From: Mycolicibacterium chubuense
Lineage (GTDB): Bacteria > Actinomycetota > Actinomycetes > Mycobacteriales > Mycobacteriaceae
DNA length: 42,795 nucleotides
Assembly (NCBI RefSeq): GCF_001044255.1
Contig: NZ_JYNX01000096.1
Span: 8,163-50,957, forward strand
Reading direction: 5' to 3'
Positions 28,403 to 38,569 of this stretch are shown one piece after another. A program made the position numbers and the translations under genes. Within the stretch, counting starts at the first letter, position 1, and each line of letters begins with the position of its first letter. Under the pieces are notes generated by a model. That model saw only the letters and a list, made by a program, of their open reading frames with translations, was not told the origin of the DNA and ran no database searches.

Positions 28403-29287
28403 CTACCGGATGGTCGTGACCAGCTCGCCGGACATCGCGGCCAACTGTCCGCTCCACGTGCCCCAGTCGTGATTGCCCGAGGTCGGGAAGTCGAAGTGGC
28501 CGTTGCCTCCGCCGATCGAGCGGTAGTGCTGGTAGAACGTGCGGTTGCTGCCCTGGGCCTGGTCGCAGTAGCCGATCATCGCCGGCACGTCGGTGCAGGT
28601 CGTGGTCGACGGGCTGAAGACCCACAGCCGGGTGTTGTTGTCCACCAGCAACTGTGCGTGCACGTCCGGGTCGTGCCACTTCCAGCGGCCCAGCTGTGGC
28701 AGACCCCACATGTTCCGGGTGTCCACGCCGCCGAACTGTGCGAGCCCGGCGGTGATCGCGCCGTTCATGTAGGTGTTGGACGGGGTCAGGAAGCCCGACA
28801 GCGAGCCGGCGAACCGGTAGCGGTCGGGATGGAAGGTCGCCATCGTCAACGCGCCGGTGCCGCCCATCGAAGCGCCGACGATGCCGTGCCCACCGGGGGC
28901 CAGCCCCTTGTTGGCGGCCAGCCAGTTCGGCAGCTCGTCAGCCAGGAAGGTCTCCCACTGCTTGGAGCCGTCCTGCTCCCAGTTGGTGTACATGCTCCAC
29001 GCGCCGCCGGCCGGGGCGACCACCGAGATGCCCTTGCCGGCCAGGGTGTTCATCGCATTGCCGGCCGTCACCCAGTTGCTGACGTCGGGCGCGCCGTTGA
29101 ACGCGTCGAGGAGTACCACCGCGTGCGGGCCGCCGCCCTGGAACGCGACCGGGATCGCGCGACCCATCGCCGCCGAGGGCACCATCAGCATCTCGACGCC
29201 CTGCGCGTGACCGGTGCCTGCCCCTCCGGCGAAGACTGCCGCCACAGCCAGCACCGTCGCCATGATTGTCCGGATCAGCGCACGCAT
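28403..29287 (-). CDS. fbpD: MPT51/FbpD-like antigen 85 family protein, with nucleophile Ser and His present
   Basis: A 294-residue secreted protein of the antigen 85 fold. The signal peptide probably ends at TGHA-Q, giving a mature protein of about 265 residues. Synteny and sequence (WGLPQLGRWKWHDP, NGHFDFP) identify it with MPT51. In M. tuberculosis MPT51 the mycolyltransferase nucleophile is missing; here the elbow reads GASMGG (Ser140) and the His position reads GNHDW (His273). By spacing, the Glu position appears to be Cys241, and a second cysteine lies ten residues earlier. It may therefore be partly active, or have another role such as mycolate or fibronectin binding. ATG start with GGAGAGG upstream. 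Confidence 0.88.
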   Translation of the reverse strand: MRALIRTIMATVLAVAAVFAGGAGTGHAQGVEMLMVPSAAMGRAIPVAFQGGGPHAVVLLDAFNGAPDVSNWVTAGNAMNTLAGKGISVVAPAGGAWSMYTNWEQDGSKQWETFLADELPNWLAANKGLAPGGHGIVGASMGGTGALTMATFHPDRYRFAGSLSGFLTPSNTYMNGAITAGLAQFGGVDTRNMWGLPQLGRWKWHDPDVHAQLLVDNNTRLWVFSPSTTTCTDVPAMIGYCDQAQGSNRTFYQHYRSIGGGNGHFDFPTSGNHDWGTWSGQLAAMSGELVTTIR

Positions 29288-29320
29288 CGACCCCCACCTC
29301 TCCTATCGCCCGACCGCAAC

Positions 29321-29333
29321 GTAGTGAACCACA
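29321..29333 (-). promoter_or_regulatory. Shared upstream motif TGTGGTTSACTAC (fbpD copy)
   Basis: On the minus strand this reads TGTGGTTCACTAC, 34 nt upstream of the MPT51-like start. The same 13-mer with one change lies upstream of antigen 85A (30531-30543). It may be a promoter element or a regulator site common to both genes; the regulator is not known to me. Confidence 0.4.
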
Positions 29334-29361
29334 TCACCCCGACGCGGCGGGGCGCAAGCGA

Positions 29362-29397
29362 CTGACGGCGGTGACCCGTGGGGGTCACCGCCGTCAG
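29362..29397 (-). terminator. Strong hairpin terminator after antigen 85A gene
   Basis: A perfect 15-bp inverted repeat (CTGACGGCGGTGACC and its complement) with a 6-nt loop lies 24 nt after the antigen 85A stop, before the MPT51-like gene. It lacks a long T tract, as is usual for mycobacterial intrinsic terminators. It suggests that the two antigen 85 family genes are transcribed separately. Confidence 0.7.
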
Positions 29398-29420
29398 AAT
29401 CGGTCTCGCTGGGCTCAGGC

Positions 29421-30590
<1,170 letters not shown>

Positions 30591-30678
30591 TCACATGCCT
30601 TATCCGACGGACGTGTCCACTACGTTACGTAAGCAGAAAACCCTCCGACTGGCCAAATCCGGCACAGATTCCGATCAC

Positions 30679-32685
30679 TCACGGCCCGGTCGGGGGCAGC
30701 CCGGTGTACGGCGGATCGACCGGTTCGGGGACCGGAAGACCGCACCGCGCAAGCTCATACAGCGGCACCCTGTCGATGCGGTACCGGGTGTACTCCGCGG
30801 CGTGCATCACATTGGACAGAAAGCGCCGGAAACCCATCGGCGCGCGGATCGCGTCGAGCACCTTGTCGGTCTCGGGACACTTCAGCGCGGCCTCGGCCTG
30901 CCGGATCCAGTCCTCGTCCAGATACTGCGGAATCCACGGCGGTTCCTTGAGGAACGGGCCCTCGGCCACCGCCCAGTCGGGGAACAGGTTCTTGTCGTGG
31001 CCGATGCGGCCGTCGGTGAGCCGCGCGGTGTGGGCGGCCAGCGGGTTCGCCAGCCCGATCTGGTCGATCACCCGCACGTCGAGCCCGACGTTCATGCCGA
31101 GCATGCCGAGGTTGGTGAAGAACACCGTGTGCGGGCCGACGTACCCGCCGACGGCCGCCGCGCGCACGTCCGGCGGCGGAGGCAGCGCCGGCACCACGTC
31201 CCACCGGTCGTAGTCGCCCGACGGCAACAGCAACGCCCCGTCGGGGGTGTTCTCGATCGCGGTGAGCACCGCCCGCATCCGCGGATAGTCCAGATAGTCG
31301 GCCGCGGTCAACGGGTGCGCGTGACCGGTCGCCTGGGAGTAGAACCGGCGCTCGTCGACGATGCCGCTGTAGGTGACGCGGGTGGCGTCGGCGCCCATCC
31401 CCGGCGAATTGGCCGCCCACAGCGCCCATCCCGCCACGGCCAGCCACAGCACCGCGGTGGCCCCGGCGTAGAGGTATCCGGCGCCGCGCGCCATCCGGGA
31501 CCGGTCCGGCAGCAGCAGCGGGATCACCGCCACCGGGGCCAGCAGGCAGAACAGCGGGGTCAGCAACACCCGGCCGTGCATGAAATCGCCGCCCTGCCGG
31601 ATCCAGTACACCGCCTGCAGCAGACCGGAGATCAGCATGAACGCCACGACCGCGGGCGGGCTCTGCACCGTGCGGGCGATCCAGCCGGACTCCTTGCGGG
31701 CGCCCCGGTCGCCCCAGGAGGGCCGTCCGCGCAGTAACAGCACCATCAGGCCGAGCCCGATGAGCAGGACCGCGGGCGCCCACAGCAGGTACGGCTGATT
31801 GAAGTTGGCGAGATAGACCAGGCCCTGGTCCCACTTGGCGCCGGAGGCGTCCTTGGCCAGTGCGGTGCCCGGCACCAGCAGCCCGTAGTAACCCATCCGG
31901 AAGATCTGGTAGGCCACCGGGATCAGGCCGCCCACGACGACGAGCGCCAGCCGCCGTCGCCACGTGGGCGCCGCGACGAGCATCATCACCAGCGCGAGGC
32001 CGCCGATCAGCGCGAGCTCGGGGCGCACCAGCACCGACATTCCGGCGACCACCGCCAGCGTCGCGTCGAATCCGCGTGAGGTGCGTTCGCCGTCGGGGCG
32101 GCGCAGGCCCTGCGACCAGCACACCATCATCCACCACAGCAGGCCCAGATAGGCCAGCACCAAACCATTTTCGAGGCCGGAGGTGGCGAAGTCGCGCGCC
32201 GGCGGGATCGCGATGTAGACCAGTGCGCCTGCGGGCAGGAACACCGCGCGCCGCCCGGTCAGGCCGGGGGCGTACAGCCGGGCGGTGCCGAACATCACCA
32301 GCACCACACCGAGCACGCTGAGCGTCAGCGCGAGCACCAGCGCGACGTACTCGAGCCGGGCGGAGCCCGCCACGAATCCGCCGAGGGTGACCAGATAGGA
32401 CCACACCGTCGAGGTGTTCGCCTCCACCCGCTCGCCGGCGTTGAACACCGGGCCGTTACCCGCCAACAGGTTTCGCACCGTGCGGAGCACGATCAGGCCG
32501 TCGTCGGCGATCCAGCGGCGCTGCCAGGCGCCCCAGCCGAACAGCGCGGCCACCGTCACCACGCTCACCCACAGGCTGACCCGCACCCACACGTGGTACG
32601 GGAAGGCGGGCCACCGGTTCAGCCGGGTGGCCGCCGCCTCCGTGAACGGGCGGCTCAGCCGATCAGCTGAGGAAGATTGCGGCAC
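30679..32685 (-). CDS. aftB: Terminal beta-(1->2)-arabinofuranosyltransferase AftB
   Basis: A 668-residue polytopic GT-C enzyme that adds the terminal beta-1,2-arabinofuranose residues to arabinan, using decaprenyl-phosphoarabinose. The first periplasmic loop has WIADDGLIVLRTVRNLLAGN, with the acidic pair expected at the catalytic site, followed by GERVEANTSTVWSYL. About ten membrane helices precede a C-terminal soluble domain (from about residue 440). The GTG start at 32685 overlaps ubiA by 23 nt; an internal GTG at 32586 (VRVSLW) would match the shorter form annotated in some species. It belongs to the glf-glfT2-PAP2-ubiA-aftB run. Confidence 0.93.
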   Translation of the reverse strand: MPQSSSADRLSRPFTEAAATRLNRWPAFPYHVWVRVSLWVSVVTVAALFGWGAWQRRWIADDGLIVLRTVRNLLAGNGPVFNAGERVEANTSTVWSYLVTLGGFVAGSARLEYVALVLALTLSVLGVVLVMFGTARLYAPGLTGRRAVFLPAGALVYIAIPPARDFATSGLENGLVLAYLGLLWWMMVCWSQGLRRPDGERTSRGFDATLAVVAGMSVLVRPELALIGGLALVMMLVAAPTWRRRLALVVVGGLIPVAYQIFRMGYYGLLVPGTALAKDASGAKWDQGLVYLANFNQPYLLWAPAVLLIGLGLMVLLLRGRPSWGDRGARKESGWIARTVQSPPAVVAFMLISGLLQAVYWIRQGGDFMHGRVLLTPLFCLLAPVAVIPLLLPDRSRMARGAGYLYAGATAVLWLAVAGWALWAANSPGMGADATRVTYSGIVDERRFYSQATGHAHPLTAADYLDYPRMRAVLTAIENTPDGALLLPSGDYDRWDVVPALPPPPDVRAAAVGGYVGPHTVFFTNLGMLGMNVGLDVRVIDQIGLANPLAAHTARLTDGRIGHDKNLFPDWAVAEGPFLKEPPWIPQYLDEDWIRQAEAALKCPETDKVLDAIRAPMGFRRFLSNVMHAAEYTRYRIDRVPLYELARCGLPVPEPVDPPYTGLPPTGP

Positions 32686-33601
32686 CGACGGTTCCGATCC
32701 ACGCCACCGCGAGCAGTTGCAGCACCCGGTCCTTCAACGCGATCTCCTCGGGCTCGCCGGCCAGGCCGCCGTCGACGTCGACCGCGTAGCGCAGTATCGC
32801 GATCACGAACGGCACCATCGACACCACGAACCAGGAGGTGTCGCCCATCGCATCGCGTTCGAAGGCCCACAGCCCGTAGCAGAGCACCAGCGCGGTCGCC
32901 GAGAGCGTCCACACGAAGCGCAGGTACGAGCTGGTGTAGCTCTCCAGGGATTTGCGGATCTTCGCGCCGGTCCGTTCGGCCAGTTGCAGTTCGGCGTAGC
33001 GCTTGCCGGCCGCCATGAACAGCGAGCCGAACGCCATCATCAACAGGAACCATTGCGACAGCGGCACATTGGCCGCGACGCCACCGGCGATCGCCCGGAT
33101 CAGGAAGCCCGACGACACGATGCAGATGTCGATGACGGCCTGGTGCTTCAGGCCGAAGCAGTAGGCCAGCTGGATGCCGATGTAGACCGCCATCACCAGC
33201 GCCAGGTTCGGGGTGACCATCCACGAGATCGCCAGGGACGCAACGCCGAGCACCACGGCCAGCGTGTAGGCCAGCCACTCGGGCACCACCCCGGCGGCGA
33301 TCGGCCGGAAGCGCTTGGTGGGATGTGCCCGGTCGGCCTCCACGTCGCGGGCGTCGTTGACCAGGTACACCGACGACGCCGCGAGGCTGAACACGACGAA
33401 CGCGATCGACACCCGGATGAGGACGTCGCGGTAGTCGTAGGCGTAGCGGTCGTCGCCGAGGGCGGCCAGCGGCGCCGCGAACACCAGGACGTTCTTGACC
33501 CACTGACGCGGGCGCAGCGCCTTGACGAGGCCGGCGGGAAGGCTCTTGGGAGGCCCGGCCGACGACGAGCCCGTCTGCTGACCCACCTGGGATGCGCTCA
33601 T
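32663..33601 (-). CDS. ubiA: Decaprenyl-phosphate phosphoribosyltransferase UbiA (DPPR synthase)
   Basis: A 312-residue membrane prenyltransferase of the UbiA superfamily that joins phosphoribosyl pyrophosphate to decaprenyl phosphate, the committed step to decaprenyl-phosphoarabinose. The first Asp-rich motif is clear: NDARDVEAD (N82 to D90), followed by HPTKRFRPIAAG. The start of the protein has RPRQWVKNVLVFAAPL, typical of this family. Eight or nine membrane helices are visible. It overlaps the PAP2 phosphatase gene by 4 nt (ATGA) and aftB by 23 nt, so the genes are coupled. It is also a site of ethambutol-resistance mutations in M. tuberculosis. Confidence 0.95.
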   Translation of the reverse strand: MSASQVGQQTGSSSAGPPKSLPAGLVKALRPRQWVKNVLVFAAPLAALGDDRYAYDYRDVLIRVSIAFVVFSLAASSVYLVNDARDVEADRAHPTKRFRPIAAGVVPEWLAYTLAVVLGVASLAISWMVTPNLALVMAVYIGIQLAYCFGLKHQAVIDICIVSSGFLIRAIAGGVAANVPLSQWFLLMMAFGSLFMAAGKRYAELQLAERTGAKIRKSLESYTSSYLRFVWTLSATALVLCYGLWAFERDAMGDTSWFVVSMVPFVIAILRYAVDVDGGLAGEPEEIALKDRVLQLLAVAWIGTVGAAIFLS

Positions 33602-34125
33602 CGTGTCGCTCCTTCGACCCCGTCGGCCACCCTGCCGACCACGTTGGCAACGATCGCCCCGACGGCCACCCCGGTGAGCACGTCGCTCGGGTAGTGCACA
33701 CCGAGCACCATGCGCGACAACGCCATCGGGGGCACCAGCAGCGCCGGCAGCGGCAGCCCGGTGGGCCGGGCCAGCAACACGGCCGCCGCGGTGGTGGACG
33801 TCGCGTGCGCCGACGGGAAGCTCAGCCGGCTCGGGGTGCCGACGTTGACCGCGATGGCCGGATGGTGCGGGCGTTCGCGGCGCACCACCCGTTTGATGAT
33901 CACCGCGGCGGCGTGGGCGGCGAACGCTCCCACCCCGGCGGTCAGGTACTCGCGGCGCCGGGCCGGCGCCAGCCAGGCTCCGAGCGCGGCGACGGTGAGC
34001 CAGCCCAGACTGTGCTCGCCGAAGTGCGACAGCGCGCGGGCCAGCGGCAGCACGCCGGGCCGGTCGGCCACCGCCGACTGCACGGCCACCAGCACGGCGT
34101 CCTCGCCGTGTGGCGTGTCAGGCAT
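33598..34125 (-). CDS. PAP2-family phosphatase (Rv3807c-like, decaprenylphosphoryl-5-phosphoribose phosphatase candidate)
   Basis: A 175-residue integral membrane acid phosphatase with the three PAP2 motifs: KRVVRRERP, PSAHAT and SRMVLGVHYPSDV, including the catalytic histidines. In this operon the homologue is proposed to remove the 5-phosphate from the UbiA product, giving decaprenyl-phosphoribose. That role is from literature on the homologue and is not provable from sequence. It overlaps both neighbours, glfT2 (8 nt) and ubiA (4 nt). Confidence 0.88.
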   Translation of the reverse strand: MPDTPHGEDAVLVAVQSAVADRPGVLPLARALSHFGEHSLGWLTVAALGAWLAPARRREYLTAGVGAFAAHAAAVIIKRVVRRERPHHPAIAVNVGTPSRLSFPSAHATSTTAAAVLLARPTGLPLPALLVPPMALSRMVLGVHYPSDVLTGVAVGAIVANVVGRVADGVEGATR

Positions 34126-36049
34126 GGGAGCTCTCGAGCAGGACGGTCTCCCACTTCTGCGTGCTGGTCAGCATCGGCAGCGCGGCGCGGTACGCCTTGC
34201 GCATCCGGTTGAACTTGCGGGCCAGCAGCGCCTGGCGCTTCAGCGACTCGCGCAGCAACGCGAACATCTTCTCGCGGTCACGCTGGCGGTAGACCACGCC
34301 ACGGCCGTCGGCGGTGGTCACCGTGACACCGTCGACGTTGCACAGCGAGAACCAGCGGGCGTCCTGGGTCGCGACGTTGACCTGCGGGCGGCGGTGGTGC
34401 TCGGGATCGTGCGCCTTGAGCTGATGCACGACGCCGCGGCCCAGGCGCAGCGAGATGGACACCGGGTTGGTGGGGATCTCCACCTTCTTGCGCCAGCGCT
34501 TGTCCGACGGCGTCGGCAGCGTCGTCGCGCTCGGCAGCACGACCGCGTCGGGGTACTGCGCGCGCATCGCGCGCACGTCGGGCAGCGACGACTCCAGGAT
34601 CGAGAACAGGTTCTCGGGCCCGGCGAGGAAGTCGTCCATCGCCTTGTTCTGGATCGCAACCGTCGAATACTCAAGGCAGAGAAGGTGTTTCAGGGTGGCC
34701 TTGAGGTGGCTGCGGAGCAGCCCCTTGACATTGCCGTCCCAGTGCAGCGCCGCCACGATCAGCCGGTTGCGCAGGTGGAAGTACGCCTGCCAGTCGATCG
34801 CGTCGTCCTTGTCGCTCCACGCCATGTGCCAGATCGCCGCGCCCGGCAACGTCACCGTGGGATAGCCGTGCTCGCCGGCGCGCAGACCGTAGTCGGCGTC
34901 GTCCCACTTGATGAACAGGGGCAGCGGCTGACCGAGCTCCTCGGCCACCTGCCGCGGGATCATGCACATCCACCAGCCGTTGTAGTCGACGTCGATGCGG
35001 CGGTGCAGCAGCCGGCTGCGGTACTCGTCCTCGTCGTTGAGCGGGTACTTGGCGAAGTTGTGGTCGTACTCGGTGTTGACCGCCCCGGTCCACATGAAGT
35101 TCTCGGAGTCGACCATCTCGCCCATCACGTGCAGGTGGCTGGGCTCCTGCAGGTTGAGCATCTGGCCGCCGACGAGCGTGGGCACCTTGGCGAAGCGGTT
35201 CATCGCCAGGGCCCGCAGGATCGAGTCCGGCTCGATGCGGATGTCGTCGTCCATGAACAGGATCTGTTCGCAGTCGGTGTTCTTCAGCGCCTCGTACATC
35301 ACCCGGCTGTAGCCGCCGGAGCCGCCGAGGTTCGGCTGGTCGTGCACCGAGAGCCGGTTGCCCAGCGCCGCGGCGGCGGCCGCGAAGCCCGGATGGTCCT
35401 TGGCCTTCTGGGTGCCCTGGTCGGAGACGATCACCGCGCTGATCACCTCGTCGACCAACGGGTCGAAGGTCAGGGCGGCCAGCGCGTTGACGCAGTCCGA
35501 GGGCCGGTTGAACGTCGGGATCCCCACGGCCACGTTCGCGCGCCCCGGGGCGGGGATCGGCGCGTACCAGCCGGCGTGGTGCAGCGTCGAACGGGCGTCG
35601 GTGGTGATGTCGAACCAGATCCAGCCGCCGTCTTCGAACGGGGTCAGGTCGACCTCGAACTCCAGCACGGCCGGCTCGTCGCCGGAGCCGGCGATGGGCG
35701 CGCCGCCGACGGTGATCCGGGCGCCGGTGGCCTTGGAGCGGTAGACGTCGACGCGGGCGCTGCCGGTCAGCTCCACCCGCAGCACCACGGACTCCAGGAT
35801 CGACCAGCGTCGCCAGTAGCTGGCCGGGAACGCGTTGAAGTAGGTCGCGAACGACACCTCGGACTCCGCGCCGATCTCCAGCGTGGTGCGGGTGGGGGCG
35901 TGCGCGCGCCGGGCGTTGGTGTCGTTCTCGGAGATGTAGAGCTGGCGGACGTCGAGCGGCTCGCCGGGGCGGGGCAGGATGACGCGGGACAGGGGGCTCA
36001 CGGCCTGTGACTGCCCGGCCTCGAGCGCGCCGGACGGGATGTCACTCAT
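34118..36049 (-). CDS. glfT2: Galactofuranosyltransferase GlfT2
   Basis: A 643-residue processive GT2 enzyme that alternates beta-(1,5) and beta-(1,6) linkages to polymerise galactan on the cytoplasmic face from UDP-Galf. An N-terminal beta-sandwich (about 1-165) precedes the GT-A domain: IPTFNRPSDCV, the metal/UDP-binding triad in FMDDDIRIE (from about D267), KWDDADYGLR and WHMAWSDKDD with the catalytic Asp and metal-binding His. The C-terminal helical region is complete. ATG 36049 (MSDIPSG) is chosen as in homologues; an upstream in-frame start would lie inside glf. It follows the glf stop by 1 nt. Confidence 0.95.
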   Translation of the reverse strand: MSDIPSGALEAGQSQAVSPLSRVILPRPGEPLDVRQLYISENDTNARRAHAPTRTTLEIGAESEVSFATYFNAFPASYWRRWSILESVVLRVELTGSARVDVYRSKATGARITVGGAPIAGSGDEPAVLEFEVDLTPFEDGGWIWFDITTDARSTLHHAGWYAPIPAPGRANVAVGIPTFNRPSDCVNALAALTFDPLVDEVISAVIVSDQGTQKAKDHPGFAAAAAALGNRLSVHDQPNLGGSGGYSRVMYEALKNTDCEQILFMDDDIRIEPDSILRALAMNRFAKVPTLVGGQMLNLQEPSHLHVMGEMVDSENFMWTGAVNTEYDHNFAKYPLNDEDEYRSRLLHRRIDVDYNGWWMCMIPRQVAEELGQPLPLFIKWDDADYGLRAGEHGYPTVTLPGAAIWHMAWSDKDDAIDWQAYFHLRNRLIVAALHWDGNVKGLLRSHLKATLKHLLCLEYSTVAIQNKAMDDFLAGPENLFSILESSLPDVRAMRAQYPDAVVLPSATTLPTPSDKRWRKKVEIPTNPVSISLRLGRGVVHQLKAHDPEHHRRPQVNVATQDARWFSLCNVDGVTVTTADGRGVVYRQRDREKMFALLRESLKRQALLARKFNRMRKAYRAALPMLTSTQKWETVLLESSHA

Positions 36050-36050
36050 A

Positions 36051-37337
<1,287 letters not shown>

Positions 37338-37453
37338 TTAGCTCACGATTCCATATCGTCACTCTAGTCTCACCAGTCACATCAGTACCATCAAACGCGT
37401 ACGACGTGTATCCGCGCTCTACCGCCTGTAGTCCATGTATTGAGGAGACTTCC

Positions 37454-38419
37454 GTGCCGAACCGACGTCGCCGCCGGCTCTCGACAGCCCTGAGCACAGT
37501 CGCCGCTCTGGCCGTCGCGGGTCCCGTTGCAGTTGTCGCCGCCTCCCAGCTGACCGGCCCGTCCCAGGAGCCGCAGCACCGCGAGTTCCGGCAGGCCGCC
37601 ACCATCACCGACCTTCCCGGCGAACTGATCAACGCCCTCTCGCAGGGTCTTTCGCAGTTCGGGATCAATCTGCCGCCGTTGCCGACCGGCCTGCTGACCG
37701 GGACCGGGGCGTCGTCGCCGACCACCCTGTCCCCCGGCCTGGGTGCCACCGGCCTGGGCGGCACCGGTCTGGGCGGCACCGGTCTGGGCACGCCGTCGCT
37801 GACCGACCCCGGCCTGGCCAACCCCGCGCTGACCAGCCCGGTCGGCGCGACCCCGTCGCTCACCGACCCGGCGCTGACGGCCCCCGGCCTGACCACACCA
37901 AGCCTGACCACGCCCGGGCTGACCACACCAAGCCTCACCACGCCCGGGCTGACCACACCCAGCCTGACGACACCCGGCTTGACGACACCGAGCCTCACCA
38001 CGCCGGGCCTCAGCACGCCGGCCGCGCTGACCGACCCGGTCCTCGGTGCCGCGCCGATCTCGACGGCCGGCCTGCCGGCCGCCGGTGAGGTGCCGATCTC
38101 GGCGCCGGTCGGCCTGGATCCCGCGCTGGGCGCCTACCCGATCCTCGGCGACCCGTCGCTCGCCGCCACCCAGCCGGTGGCGTCCAGCAGCGGCGGCCTG
38201 CTCGGCGATCTGACCAGTGCGGCCAACTCGCTGGGCGCAGGCGAGGCCATCGACCTGCTCAAGGGCGTGCTGATGCCCGCGATCATGTCGGCGGTCAAGC
38301 CGCCTGCCGCGGCAGCCGCCGCCGCACCTGCCGCGGCGGCCGACGCCGCGGGCGCTGCTGCGGCTCCGGTGCAGGCCGGCCTCGGCGCCGCCGAAGCGGC
38401 GGTGGAATCCGGCGCCTGA
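37454..38419 (+). CDS. erp: Exported repetitive protein Erp (PirG)
   Basis: A 321-residue secreted surface protein needed for normal envelope and virulence in pathogenic species; its mechanism is unknown. It has a basic, Arg-rich start, a signal sequence (TVAALAVAGPVAVVAAS) and a conserved N-terminal domain (ITDLPGELINALSQGL). A central repeat region of P(G/S)LTT pentapeptides follows, then a C-terminal domain (LGDLTSAANSLGAG) and an Ala-rich tail. GTG 37454 is supported by GAGGAGA 8 nt upstream. It is divergent from glf. A hairpin follows the stop codon. Confidence 0.93.
   Translation: MPNRRRRRLSTALSTVAALAVAGPVAVVAASQLTGPSQEPQHREFRQAATITDLPGELINALSQGLSQFGINLPPLPTGLLTGTGASSPTTLSPGLGATGLGGTGLGGTGLGTPSLTDPGLANPALTSPVGATPSLTDPALTAPGLTTPSLTTPGLTTPSLTTPGLTTPSLTTPGLTTPSLTTPGLSTPAALTDPVLGAAPISTAGLPAAGEVPISAPVGLDPALGAYPILGDPSLAATQPVASSSGGLLGDLTSAANSLGAGEAIDLLKGVLMPAIMSAVKPPAAAAAAAPAAAADAAGAAAAPVQAGLGAAEAAVESGA
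37883..38002 (+). repeat. 30-bp tandem repeat in erp, four copies
   Basis: Four imperfect 30-bp units each encode PGLTTPSLTT. They differ mainly at third-codon positions. Less regular PSLTDP/PALT repeats flank them. Copy number and repeat sequence of Erp are known to vary between mycobacterial species. Confidence 0.9.
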
Positions 38420-38470
38420 CGCCATCCACCAACAACGACGTTCCACCCGCTCCCCCGGTCCACCCACGAC

Positions 38471-38508
38471 GACGGCACCGCAGACGCCCAGCGCTGTGCG
38501 GTGCCGTC
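38471..38508 (+). terminator. Hairpin terminator after erp
   Basis: A perfect 12-bp inverted repeat (GACGGCACCGCA / TGCGGTGCCGTC, extendable to 13) with a 14-nt loop lies about 50 nt after the erp stop, without a T tract. It probably ends the erp transcript before the amidase gene, which has its own candidate promoter. Confidence 0.65.
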
Positions 38509-38557
38509 GGCGCGCGTTCCGCGCGTGTCGGAACACCAGTAACACCTGACGCATACG

Positions 38558-38563
38558 TAACAT
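38558..38563 (+). promoter_or_regulatory. Candidate -10 box (TAACAT) for the amidase gene
   Basis: TAACAT fits TANNNT and ends 6 nt before GTG 38570. No Shine-Dalgarno sequence is present, so the start may be leaderless. Confidence 0.3.
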
Positions 38564-38569
38564 CGATCC

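Noticed and set aside
37883-38002. A CRISPR-like or mobile repeat in erp
   Set aside because: It is the known pentapeptide repeat region of Erp, in frame and without spacers.
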